Source: Sebastes aleutianus
Taxonomy: Eukaryota > Chordata > Actinopteri > Perciformes > Sebastidae
Assembly: GCA_916700875.1 (NCBI GenBank)
Contig: CAKAKS010000034.1
Span: 12,978,195 to 13,042,194 of the forward strand
Length of the DNA stretch: 64,000 nucleotides
Direction: 5' to 3'
Shown here: one piece after another, positions 45,601-57,900 of the stretch
Position numbering within the stretch: position 1 is the stretch's first letter
Layout of the letters: each line of letters opens with the position of its first letter
The notes under the pieces: model-generated
Told to the model about the DNA's origin: nothing
The model's input: only the letters and a program-made list of their open reading frames with translations
The model's database searches: none
Made by a program: the position numbers and the translations under genes

Positions 45601-48600
45601 GCATAAATGCAGCATTAAGGCGGTAGTTTGAAGACAGATAATCAGAGTGGAAGTTTCTATTGAAGGCAAGGAAGTGCGTTATTTTGACAGGTCTTTGTTA
45701 TGTATATCAGAGCGAGCCTGTATCTATCAGCCCATGACTGAGCTACACTGGCACCTCTTTCACATTCAGCTCAGCCAGAGTGTATTTGTCTTGCTCGGCA
45801 GCACACACATAATTCATTACTCTATTGATTACCATACAGATGAAACTCACAGCCCCTCTATTCATACTTAATCAATGAGATGTTGTGGTTTGTTTGTTGG
45901 TTTATGTCAGTATTAAATTACTACAAATCGATTAAGATGTTCAGCATCATAATTTGAGAAATATCAGGGGATTGAGAAAGGGTGTCCTTGTCCCTCTCTT
46001 GTGAAGGTAATGCAAAGACACGGTTTCATTTTCACTGTCCAAAACACAGGATGACATTTTTTTTTGGATTACATGTGCTGCATTTTTTATTGTAATAAAA
46101 ATTGGCTTGAGGATAAATCAGCAACTTATCTTTTTCCCTCACACAATATAGCGAGAACACAGAGTACCCCACTCCAAATGACTAAGCAAACGTTCTACAT
46201 CTTTCACAGCAGACATTCAGCTCATAATGAATTAGCCCCGGGATGTGTGTGTGTGTGTGTGTGTGTGCGTACACGTGTGTGCAGCCACTTGTGTGTATCT
46301 GTGTGTGTGTTAAAGGAACAGACAAGGACAAGAACAGAGAGAAAGAGATTGTATAAGTGTTGTTGTGTGTGTTTGTGGGAAGCTGTTGAAGGGAACTGTC
46401 CGTCATACACACTGACAGGATGGAGGGTGGAGGGAGTTGGAGGGATGGAAGGGTCGGGGGGGGCATAACAGCATCCTCAGCTGTAATGCTGACTGACACA
46501 GTGCCTGGTGGAGCTGTTACTCAGAGAGATGGCCTGCGACACAACTGTCCAATCGATAGGAGTCAGTGTATCTTGCATGCATGTATGCACCGGCACACAC
46601 ACACAAATAAGAGGAAGAGTTTCTATAAAAGTTGCATGAAATGCACTGTGGGATTTTTCTGATTAGCTTAAAAACAATAAGTAGTAGCTGTTCAATACCT
46701 CCGACAAGCAACATACATGAGACCTGCCTTGGCGGAGGTCCGCGCTCTCCGAGTGCACTTCTAGTTCATTATAATGTGTGCTCAATGATAACGGGTCAAT
46801 TTTTGCAGCTGAAACAGTGCTAAGCAGCAGTTCAATGCCCTGTCCGCAGATGTGAAGTGGCAAACTAATCAAGAGTTATTTTGCTTTTCATTGCACACTG
46901 TGCATTGAGTGCTGATGAATGCTTTCAGCTGGAACACATTAACAATGACAGGCATAATGAAGCGTGTGTCATATTTATTTAAATACGTTATTGCGCCACC
47001 CACATGTACTATATAATTTGTGCGCCCTTTGCAACAAAAACACATCGGGGGACTTCATCAGGTGACACTGCACTTGACTCAGCTGGTCCCTTCCTGAATG
47101 ACCTGTCACTGAACGCGGAGAGAACAGAGGGGTCATTGGAGTTTGCCTATCCAGCCTACATGGGATTTTTGGAGAAGGCTTAAGGGTGGGGTATGGGGTA
47201 TTGAAGTCATTTGCTGAGCCATCCAATATCCCAGTGGGTGTTGGGCTTCGCCAGGATTGTCACTTGTTGCCGATTCAGTCTGTAATTTTCATGGATAGAA
47301 TCTCGAGACGCAGCCGGGATAGGAGAATGTGCTGTTTGGGGACCTCAGAATTGCTTTTCTGCTCTTTGCAGATGATGCGGTTCTGTTGGCTTCAGACAGT
47401 GACGGTGGATTGCTCCCTCTGGGTTGGGAGTGAGTTGCTGCCACAAGTGAAGGAGTTCAACTATCTTGGGGTCTTGTTCACGAATAAGGGTAAAATTAAG
47501 CGTGAGATCGACAGGCGGATTGGTACGGCATCAGCAGTAATGCAGGCGTTGTACCAGGCTGTTGAGGGGAAGAGGGAGCTGAGCTGGAAGGCAAAGCTTT
47601 CAAGCTTTTTGGGTAGTGACCGAAAGAATGAGATCGCGGATACAAACAGCCAAAATAAATTTCCTCCGTAAGGTGACTGGACTCAGCCTTAGAGATAGGG
47701 TAAGGAGCTCAGACATCCGGAGGGAGCTCGGAGTAGAGCCGCCGCTCTTTCACATTGAAAGGAGCCATCTGATCAGGCACGTCCAAACGATAGGATGCCC
47801 CAGGGAATACCCAGAACACGCTGGAGAGATGATATGATTATATATCTCATCTGGCTTGGGAATGCCGCTGGATCTCCCAGGAGGAGCTGAAAAACGTTGC
47901 GGCAGATAGGGACATCTGGAATACCTTATTTAGCCTCAAAAACCCAAAAGACCACAGCAAGGAAACCATGTCTAAGCTGTAAACATCGATCTCACTTCAC
48001 AAGGGAACTCTGGTGTTGGCCTAAGAATGTAAACATGCACAAATAACAGTTCCAAATGTCAACTTTAAGTAAACAATAGATGTGTCTTTATAAGAGGCTG
48101 GCATACAGTGCTCATCGTTCCCTGCCAACAGAATACTTTTTTGAAAGCACTAATCGTTTCTCCATTCTTCATTGCTTAACCTGTAAGCTGGAAGTGTTAG
48201 ACTAGATAATACGCAGAGGAATACAAGAACGCACACGCGCAAACTTATACACGTGCTATCTTGTTTACACTTGAACGGTTTACAGTAGACCCATAGATTT
48301 AGGTTTCTATTATCATGGCTGAGCCAATATTGTCCCTTTCTCTGCAAACTGAATCTCTGCAGCAGACGGAGCTTAAAGTAACCAGACAGCAAACATTTGA
48401 GCAGCAGCTCCTGCGCTGAAGCTTAGTCACTTGTAAAACTGCAGATGTACACGCAACCAACATGCTGACATGTATGCACATGGTAACTACGTGCATGTAC
48501 ACAGTTTATGCAGGTGCACGCTTTATATAAACACACCCAGATAAACACACTGATTTGAACAAACAAACCCGCCGACCTGCACTCACTGAATGGAATTTTC

Positions 48601-51600
48601 AGCATATAAGAACATAAAGAACTTCAATCTCCTCCTTGTTTATCGTCTTTCTTTCATTGCCCTGTTCTCTCACTCTACCGCTGAGAGACTTGGCAATGCT
48701 GCTGATGCATTCGCCCCAGCTGCGCATCATGATGAATAGTATGCATAATGTAGTTCAACACTGAGCCCCAAACACACACTAGCCCTGGGTCAGATTCAGT
48801 AGCAGTCTCCTCATATTTTGAAAAGATGTTCATCACATCAGGACAGTTCAGAGAGTGTTCGCCAAGCTGCTGGTGTGATTGTTTAAAACTCCCAGGCGCT
48901 TCATTTATTGTCCTATATGACTACCTGGTTAGACTTATGTTGTTGAAGACAATTGCACTCACACACACTCAAACACCCAGCTACCCAGAACAAAATGTGT
49001 CTAAAGCTTAAGAACTCTGCAGTCCTATTCAGGCCTGGTTCACATGTGGCCTTGAATGTACACTGTATATAGAATGTTTACACAGTTCTAACAGATACTT
49101 ACATTTACTCAATACTATTTGCTTTTTGTGTGTCAGCAAGCGCCGTCCTTGAAGTTTAAGGCAAGATGTAAGAAGCTCGCTAGCTCTTTGAGAACAGGAG
49201 TATTCTGATAACACTGTAGAAAGTGTATGGTTGTATTTGTAAATGAGTAAGTATGAGTATGATGGGTGCATGTGTGTATACGGGGAATTTTTTTCAAATT
49301 TGGCACAAACGTCCACCTGGATGAACAGATTCAAGTTTGGTGGTCAAAGGTCACTGTGACCTCAAAACACACAGTTTTGGCCATAACTCAAGAATTCATA
49401 TGCTAATTATGAAAATTTCACACAATAGGATAAACTGATGAAGTGATGATATTGTGGACAGACATGGATGTAGTAAACTGCAACTTGACTGGTTGGCGGA
49501 GGTATACAACCACAAGGTGGTAATCCTAGTTATGTTTTTTATGATGTACAGTCATGTATAGATATATTTCTATTCTTTATTATTAACGTAAACTCTGCTT
49601 CAATTCAGTTGTTGACTGTGAGCATGAATACTCAAACTAGAAAGTAAAAAGTCAAATCAACTCACTCTAATGGAAATACCATTCATTTCCCATTATGATG
49701 CTTTTTTGTTCAGATTATACATTATATTTATATGTGCATGTTTTTATGTGTCCAGGTGTCGTGTGCATCGTTGGCCGGTGAGGAAGCTGCTCCGGAGGGG
49801 ACCAAAGCTGCCTGGGCTGCATGTCTGGACCCCGAGTACAGCCTGACCCACAGAATACAAAGCAAACACTGCAGAGTTTACTCTTTTGGGTGCGTATAGA
49901 CACTCATTTACGCCTTCCACCTCATTCCCTTTAACTCAAATCTTTAACCTTACCGCCACATGTCAAACACATAACTCTAATCCTAAATGTAATCACTTAG
50001 ACTGTCTTTGAGACAAGCTGCCATGTACTGCATCGGTAGAGCAACAGAATTGTTCACAACATTAATTTTCAGACAGTGAGTGAGTTATCTGCAGATGCGA
50101 CAGTTATTCAGAGCATCTGGTTCTATGACAGCCTGTTATATATCTAGACACAATTGCCGCTGGTGTCACTTCACCCATGACAATTCAGATTTATTCCAAG
50201 AGGGGAAATTCAGGTTTTTCTCTCACTATTTCATCAAAGAATGAAGTCTATTATCCACACAATAGAGGAGGAGTATCTCTGTCTGGCCTTGTCTTTTCAT
50301 GTCTTCCCATTTCAATGACTAATTGGTCACTGAGCCTATATTTATTCAGGATCTGTCTTTCTCTGACAAAGTAGAAATATTCACTTTTTTTGTGCCAGGT
50401 AGCAGTTTATTTTTCTTTGTTTGGTTATCCCGGTATTCTGGGTGATTTAATTTGTTGAGTAACACTGTAATAAGAGTAAAGATAATCCTCTGTCGGCCTT
50501 AACTGTACCTCCAACATCCACCTGGAAAGTGGCGTCCACTCCACCTCTGCTTCCTCTCCTTGAGTGGCAAGTAATCTTGAATGGAGTCAGCCAGGCCACC
50601 ACGGTATTTGACCCTCTTAAGATTGGAGAGTCAATCACTCCCAGTTTGGCTTTGCGTCGCGGATCAGCTCGGCCCGGTTTCTGCCCTGCTGGGCCTCCGC
50701 TGTGCCGAGGTGCTGCGGAGGTCTGAAGGGATTTTTCTGCAGGAGAGAGGGAGCTTATTAATTTGACTGTTGAGAGACAGCACAGGTGTGCTGGCATCAA
50801 GGCACAGATACTGATGCAGGAGGAACGAGGGGAGAAACTGCTGTTTCTGGCTTCCTGCCTCTCTATGGAGAAGTGGTCAGGGGTCAAACCAAGGGAATGG
50901 AGGAAAACATATCTGATATCCTCCAACTGACTGATGGGAAGTCACTCGTGCAGGCAAGCTACATGGACATGCACCAAAAATAAAAGAAAAATTATGTGTC
51001 CTTTCAGTGATTTATGCAAACATTTTAACATTTGACCTGAATATCAGCTTGGGGGGAAAATGTGACTCACAGCTCGGAAATTTCACGTCAATGAAAGCCG
51101 CATTAACATTTTTCCTTCTATCTAACTGATCCCTTAAGACCTCGGGAATGAATTCGATTTACGCCGATGCAATAACAGTGAGTCGACCTAAAAAAAATGA
51201 ATTCTATGAAAAGCAGAAACTTCAGGAGTAACAAAAGAAAAGTCCTGAGAGACCAGTTAGTGTAACAGTTCAACAAGGCAAAGTGCTCTCTGAAGTTCCA
51301 CTTTTCTGGATACGTCAACAGATCTTCTCCTCCCTGTGTCCCTTATCTGACCTAGATTCATAGTATATACACACAAACACACACACTTCATGGTCATACT
51401 CTTGAATCAATGCCAGGTATGCTATTCTCAGGAGACTTCTGCTCTGCTGTACAGGACACTAACAAAACCAAACTGCTGCACATAACACTGGCTTTAAAAG
51501 AAATGTCAAATACCATTAAGTGTGCACATACACTGTTGAACTCGGTGCATTAGGACGAGTATGTACAGTTGTGTGTGTACTCTTGCGTGCACATTTCGTG

Positions 51601-54600
51601 CGTTTTTGTGCATGTGCGTACGGTTGATACGTCTCATCTGCATGCGGTTTAACGAGCCGTGGACGGCCGTGCCCGGGCAGGATGAGCAGCTGTTTTCTGA
51701 TTGGACTGTCACATGGCGGTGGATGTGGGTTGAGGAGTGGAAGGGGGGGTTGCTGGATGTTTTTCCACATGAAAGACCCACCTTTCACCTCTCGTACTCT
51801 ATCTTACCTCTCTCATCCTCCATCGTCCTCCTCTTATACATTTCTTTTCATCATACATTATTTTTCCTCCTCGTGCAGTAACGATGCAGAAGCTTACTGT
51901 AATTGAAGATTGTCTGAGAGGATGAATCATCCATTGTCATTAAAAAACAGCCCACATTCTGGCCAATCAAAGCAGGCATTGAAACAGTATAGCTACTGGC
52001 AATAGTGGCTCCGGTAGCAGCCCCTTTGTTCTCTTTGGCTGAGAATTTGGAAATAATGATTATTATTAGAATTGTGGAGGCTATGATTAATAATTATAGC
52101 TCTAGTCATAGCTTCTATGAGGGAGGATGTTATTGCCTTCAGTGTTAAAATACATCTATTTCAGTAACTGAGCTAACCGTAGGTGTACCTATGACTGAAG
52201 CCAAGGCTATACAGTACCTTAATTTAGCTTAGAGCACACATCCGTCTTTAAATGAGCACAAAATCTGTTGTGCGTGTGTCCTCTAAAGCAGCACTAGTGG
52301 ATCCCAGAAATCCAAATACATATTTAGATGTTTTTACTAGGGCTGTCAATCGACTAAAATATTTAATCGCGATAAATGGCATGATTGTCCATAGTTAATC
52401 GCAATTAATCGCAAATTAATCGCAAAGAGAGATTTGTCAAGTATTTAATACTCGTATGAACATGGGAGTGGGAAAATGTGTTGCTTTATGCAAATGTATG
52501 TATATATTTATTACTGGAAATCAATTAATAACACAAAACAATGATAAATATTGTCCAGAAACCCTCACAGGTACTGCATTTAGCATAACAAATATGCTCA
52601 AATCCTAACATGGCAAACTGCAGCCCAACAGGCAACAACAGCTGTCAGTGTGTCAGTGTGCTGACTTGACTATGACTTGCCCCAAACTGCATGTGATTAT
52701 CATAAAGTGGGTATGTCTGTAATAGATTTTGCAAAACACCCTCAACAGTAGAGCATATTCAGCAACTTTTACTTTTACACTGAACTAAAATAAAAATTCT
52801 ATTTATGTTTTAGGATGACTTTGTGGTAACCAAATGGATCTTCGACATGTGAGGCCCTGGAAGTGCAGAAATTGAAAGAGGTCCACACATGACAACTTTT
52901 CCTGCAGACTGTAGGCCATGTAGCAAAAAAAAATCAAATATCAAATTTGGAGCACTTATATGGGCTAAATCACAGCACATCACTCATTAATCATGCACAT
53001 GTTAATGAGCTGCAATGTGTGATGAAGGAAGGGGAATATGAGCGCGGTAGAGAGAGGGAAAGAGAGAGCGAGGATGGAGGTGAAGAGACAGACCGAGAAC
53101 ACCGTGGTATTTGAATCAAAAGGAATAAAAATAAAAGAAGATATAACGGTAAAGGTACAAGGGTAGGAAGGAGAAAGAGAGACGAACTGCCAGACAGCAG
53201 AAAGTTTCCCAGCCTTTGTTAACCAGTCTCACCTCTCAGGTTCACAACATCCAGAGGCTGTTTATATTATAGTTCAGTGCGAGGACAGGCAGAATAAAGG
53301 AACTGTTTATCTGATGTACAATCCATTGGGTGTTTGTCACCCACCACACATCTTCACATCTGGTTGCCATGACAGTCAACAGTGTTACCGCTCCTGCACT
53401 CTGTAGTCTCATGAGAGAGGATATTACAGCTAGTAGAGACCCTACTTTTTCAGCACTGTCATCCAGAAGTGCTACCTCCCCCCCCACCTGCTACTCCATG
53501 AGTAATCCCTGATCCTGTCATCTAAAGTGTCTCTGCAGTGATTCCTGGCCAAAACACCCCACCAGAGAATGGGGGGAAACTCTCAGTGAAGCATATGAAA
53601 TATTTAGCGCGGTAAAAAGAGACGTCTAGTTGCATCTCAAGCTCTCCCATACACTCATCTCTTATCTCCCTGCTAGTGGGATGCATTCGGAGACCCGGTG
53701 CCTCATCTGTAAAAGACATGTACTATGAAATGTACTCCCTCTGCCGCAATTACAGAATACAGCCGAAGCACAAACTAGACACGGGGGAATGCGGAGACAG
53801 CGACTGAGAGAGGAAGAAAAGGAGAAAATTGCAGAATTAGAGGAGGTGGGGGTGGGATAAAGAGAGAAAAGCAGTGAGAGAGGGATGGAAGAGAGAGAAA
53901 TACGAGGAAATGTGTCTGTCTACTTAGATTTACACATCATATTTCAACATGAAGAAGCAGTCTTCTTGTGATCATTGATTTCTTGGCTTTTAAGTGGGCA
54001 GATGAAGTCAAGATCACAGTGACTAAGTGGTGTTTTATGAGGACAATTCAGTGATCCTCCATTGCATTTGACATGTGTGATAATTTGTGCTGATGTTTCT
54101 CAACATTAAGACCACTTGTCAGGGCTGGCTCTAGCCCTTTTGGTGCCCTGGGCAAAATTCGGATTTGGAGATTTGGACTGTGCCTAAATAAACTAGTAGC
54201 TTTAAATCAGGGACTATCTGATCATCATTCTGTACATACTGTATTTTGGCTTGAACCAAGAAAGTATTGAAAGTATTATACCTGATCATCTTGGGCTGTG
54301 TGTGTGCTGCAGGTTGGGTGTGGATGATCGGTCCCTGGAGCGTTCTCTGGCGAGGGCAGGATGTGAGGTCCACTGCTTTGATCCTAGTCTGAAGCAGCCT
54401 CACGTGCAGCAGGCTGACATGTGGCTTCATCGGCTCTCTGTAGACTGGAGGGATCCCAACCCGGCCGTCGTCGCCCAGCGTCAGTACGCCAACACCAAGA
54501 AACTGGCCACCATCCTTAATGACTTTGGACACAGACAGGTGAGAGGTAGAGCGTAATCGGGATTGAATACATCTAGGTCTCTGGCTGTAATATCAATTGG

Positions 54601-54889
54601 GAAGGATGATTATAAAATCACCTGGAACCGCATGAAAGTGATTTTCCTTTCAGGTATTCACTTATATGCTGCAAGCATGCAAACACAGGCCCCTTCCTGT
54701 TCATCCCAACATATAACAGCTCATCATGATTCATTCCTCTGTTGTCTGTCTCAAGCTCCAGGTGGATAAACACCCATATATAATTTGCTTTTCCTCCTTT
54801 AAATATTATCATGCTGAATGTTACCTCTTCAAAGCCCCCCAGGGATTGTGTTCCACCTCATCAGATAGGGATCTGCATACGAGATCAAT

Positions 54890-54929
<40 letters not shown>

Positions 54930-57900
54930 AAGCCCACTGATAGCATGCATACTAATAAACACAATTATAGATCCAGCCAACATGGCTGTTTAGGAACAGG
55001 CTGAATGATAATTCAAGGTCAAAGCTGCCAAGATTCTCTTACATAGGTAATGAAGACAGCTGAACGACAGCCAGGCTCTTTTCTCTTCACTTGGCAATAA
55101 GAAAGAAATCTTTATTCAACCAGGATAAGTCCCGATGAGATTAAAAATCTCTTTTTTCAAGGGAGTACATGCATAAAGATTACAGACAGAGCATTTATAG
55201 TCTGCTAAATTAATGGCTGGATTCCATTAAAGCACATTTTTAAGTGATTATAGCATCTTACAGACTAATCTCATGGCATAAGGAAATGGTCTGTAGAAAA
55301 AGGAGTCCATTGTAGTGGAAATTAGTGCCGTTCACGTGCTGTTTTTTGTGCCCTGCTGTCTTCCTTGGTTGATACCCCCACTTGGAGTTGCCAAAGTCAG
55401 AAATGTTCAAATCCTACACAATCCTACTTTAAATTCTTTGTGTATATTCATTGTCCCCAGAGGTTTGATCCTAATGTTTTGGTGACCTGTGGCCTTTCTT
55501 CTAGCACAACCACCAGGCAAAAACTTTTATGTATTTCATGTTTTAAAACATCAAAATCTAAAATGCAGACTGTCATGAAATTGAACACATTCTTGCTCTC
55601 CAGATGATGAACTCTCTTCCATTGTGGGGCTCCATGAGTTTCCTTTGACTCCAATATTTGTACATTTCTGCACCCATGAAGATAAACCAGTGGGCAACTC
55701 CGGGGTCTGAAAAGTGAAGCCAATGCTGAAGTGCCTTAAACTTGCATTCTTTCTAACAGCCAGCAGGGGGCGACTCCTCTGGTTGCAAAAAGAAGTCTGA
55801 TTGTATAGAAGTCTATGAGAAAATGAGCCTACTTCTCACTTGATTTATTACCTCAGTAAACATTGTAAACATGAGTTTATGGTCTCAATCGCTAGTTTCA
55901 AGTCTTCTTCAATACAGCATGATGTTCATTTAGTCAATTATGTTTCCATTTAGAGTCAAATAGATGATAAAGCAGGGTATGCTTTATGGCGTGGCTACCT
56001 TGTGATTGACAGGTCGCTACCACGCCGTTGGCTGGTCTGGGAGTTGTCCGTGTTTTCATCTTACAACTTTAACCCTTTAACAGTGTGTTTTCAGATCATG
56101 AATGTTAATTATAACCTTTTTGTTCAGTCAGCTACTAAGGGGCTGCTAGGAGGGCTTTTACATTTTTATGATTTGCTCCAGACAAATTAGCTAAACCAAA
56201 TGAATCAATGTTTTTTTTCTACCAGTCCATATATGATCAGATAAAGCAAAGCAAATTTACATCAGCTTCCGGAGCAGAACGCCTACATGCTGCTCAATGA
56301 TGTTTTGCAGTTAGTTTAAGTTGAGTTGTTAATTCCTTTTCTAGAGCCAAAAGCAAAGCAGACTGGCTCACGCAAGGGACTTGGAAAGATATTAAGATGT
56401 CCTCGGTGTGTGACAAGATATGAACAAATAACCGTTAGTGTGGGTGGGTTTGAACACCATACTGTTTCATAGATGACAGGATCCACCTGTTTTAAATGCA
56501 AAGCCACGCACACGTCCTTGTAATGAGGTTTTAATGCAAGTACATAGTGTGCCGGAGGAGCAAGCAGCGGCGGCAGCAGAACAGTTTCGTCTCAAAGGCT
56601 CTCGCCCAGCCTCTGTGACAGGAAAAGCGACAGCGAAGAAACAGAGCCACTTGGAAAGGTCGAAATATGCATTTCTTATCTGTGTTCGTTAAAAACTACA
56701 CAGATGACTCATTCACTGAGCTTTGGTGACCAGCTGAGATAGCAGACGCCGTCACCACAGGGACAAATGTCAGTTGCAGGAAGTCACATCTCATTTATGG
56801 AAAGAAACTGCATATTGGACTATTGATCATACTGGTAATTGAACAATACAACAGTATCAGCACTGCTCAGCGGTAATACCATACTCAATTAAAGGAGGTA
56901 CTGCCATATTGCAAGGGGTAAACACAACACATACTTCCATCTTACAACCTTTTCATTTCCTGAACAAAGTGCTCAATCGTGCAGTCATCTGCATACATGT
57001 TGCTGTGGTAACCCCATGTTTGGATTTCTAATTCTAATTGCCAATTATTTCACACTAATGGATGAGGCTTCGTCCGAAATTACATACTATGCATTGCATA
57101 CTCAATATGTGTACTGTCGTTCAACGCACTTTTGTGTGAATAAACAGTAGTAGCCTACTGTATGTATCTTTTCGGACGCACTGAGCAGTAATTTAAGTCG
57201 TCACTTCCTGAGAGCCTCCTCGCAGTTAAATTGAAACATCTCACCAGAAATAGTATGCAATTCGCGTACTATTGTTTTCATACTAAGGTTTCGGACATAT
57301 TACAAAACAAGTTTAGCAGGAATAATGTTTACCATGTTCACAATCTTGTTTTAGCATGCTAAGATTTGCTAATTAGCACTAAGTACACACAAAGTACAGT
57401 GGAGGCTGATGGAAATGTCATAAATGTGGCAGTTATTTGGTTATAAACCAAATTAGGTATTGGACAAATTGTAATTTTGGACCTTGGATGATGGTGCTAT
57501 AGATGAAAAGTTAAGGGATCAGCAAAGTTATTGCAATTCTTCCCAAAAGGAAACATGAATGTTTAGCAAATTTCATGACAATCAAATCCATCAAAAAATG
57601 TTGAGACATTTCACTCAAAACCACAAATGTTAACCTGCTGGTGGTGCTAGAGGACAATCTACAGTCAGTGGCTTACTAAAGCCAGTAGGATACATCCTCT
57701 GGGAACTTTGAATGTCTGTACCAAAATTTGTGTCAATCCATCTTGTGGATATAGAGATACCTCAATGGATTGGTGGATTGTTTTATATGGTGGTGAAAAT
57801 ATCTATGTGAGGCTTTAGCTAGGGTGAGCTGCCCTGGAAGTAAGCACAATTATCTCACAAACTGTCTGGAAAATAGTGCTGAATACACAGGTGAATACTA

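Larger units (their letters stand above)
44401..49755 (+). other. mettl24: mettl24 intron 2
   Basis: A 5.4 kb intron holding the CCTCCGCC repeat fragments, a TG run and the decayed LINE at 47130-47960. 44700-46000 and 48000-49260 show nothing I recognise. Confidence 0.6.
49890..54312 (+). other. mettl24: mettl24 intron 3
   Basis: A 4.4 kb intron. It holds a GC-richer stretch at 50510-50930 with several overlapping open frames, a hAT-like element at 52338, and purine-rich sequence at 53040-53110 and 53800-53910. Otherwise nothing was recognised. Confidence 0.55.

Noticed and set aside
46064..46468. 134-codon frame with (CV)n
   Set aside because: Product of the TG microsatellite.
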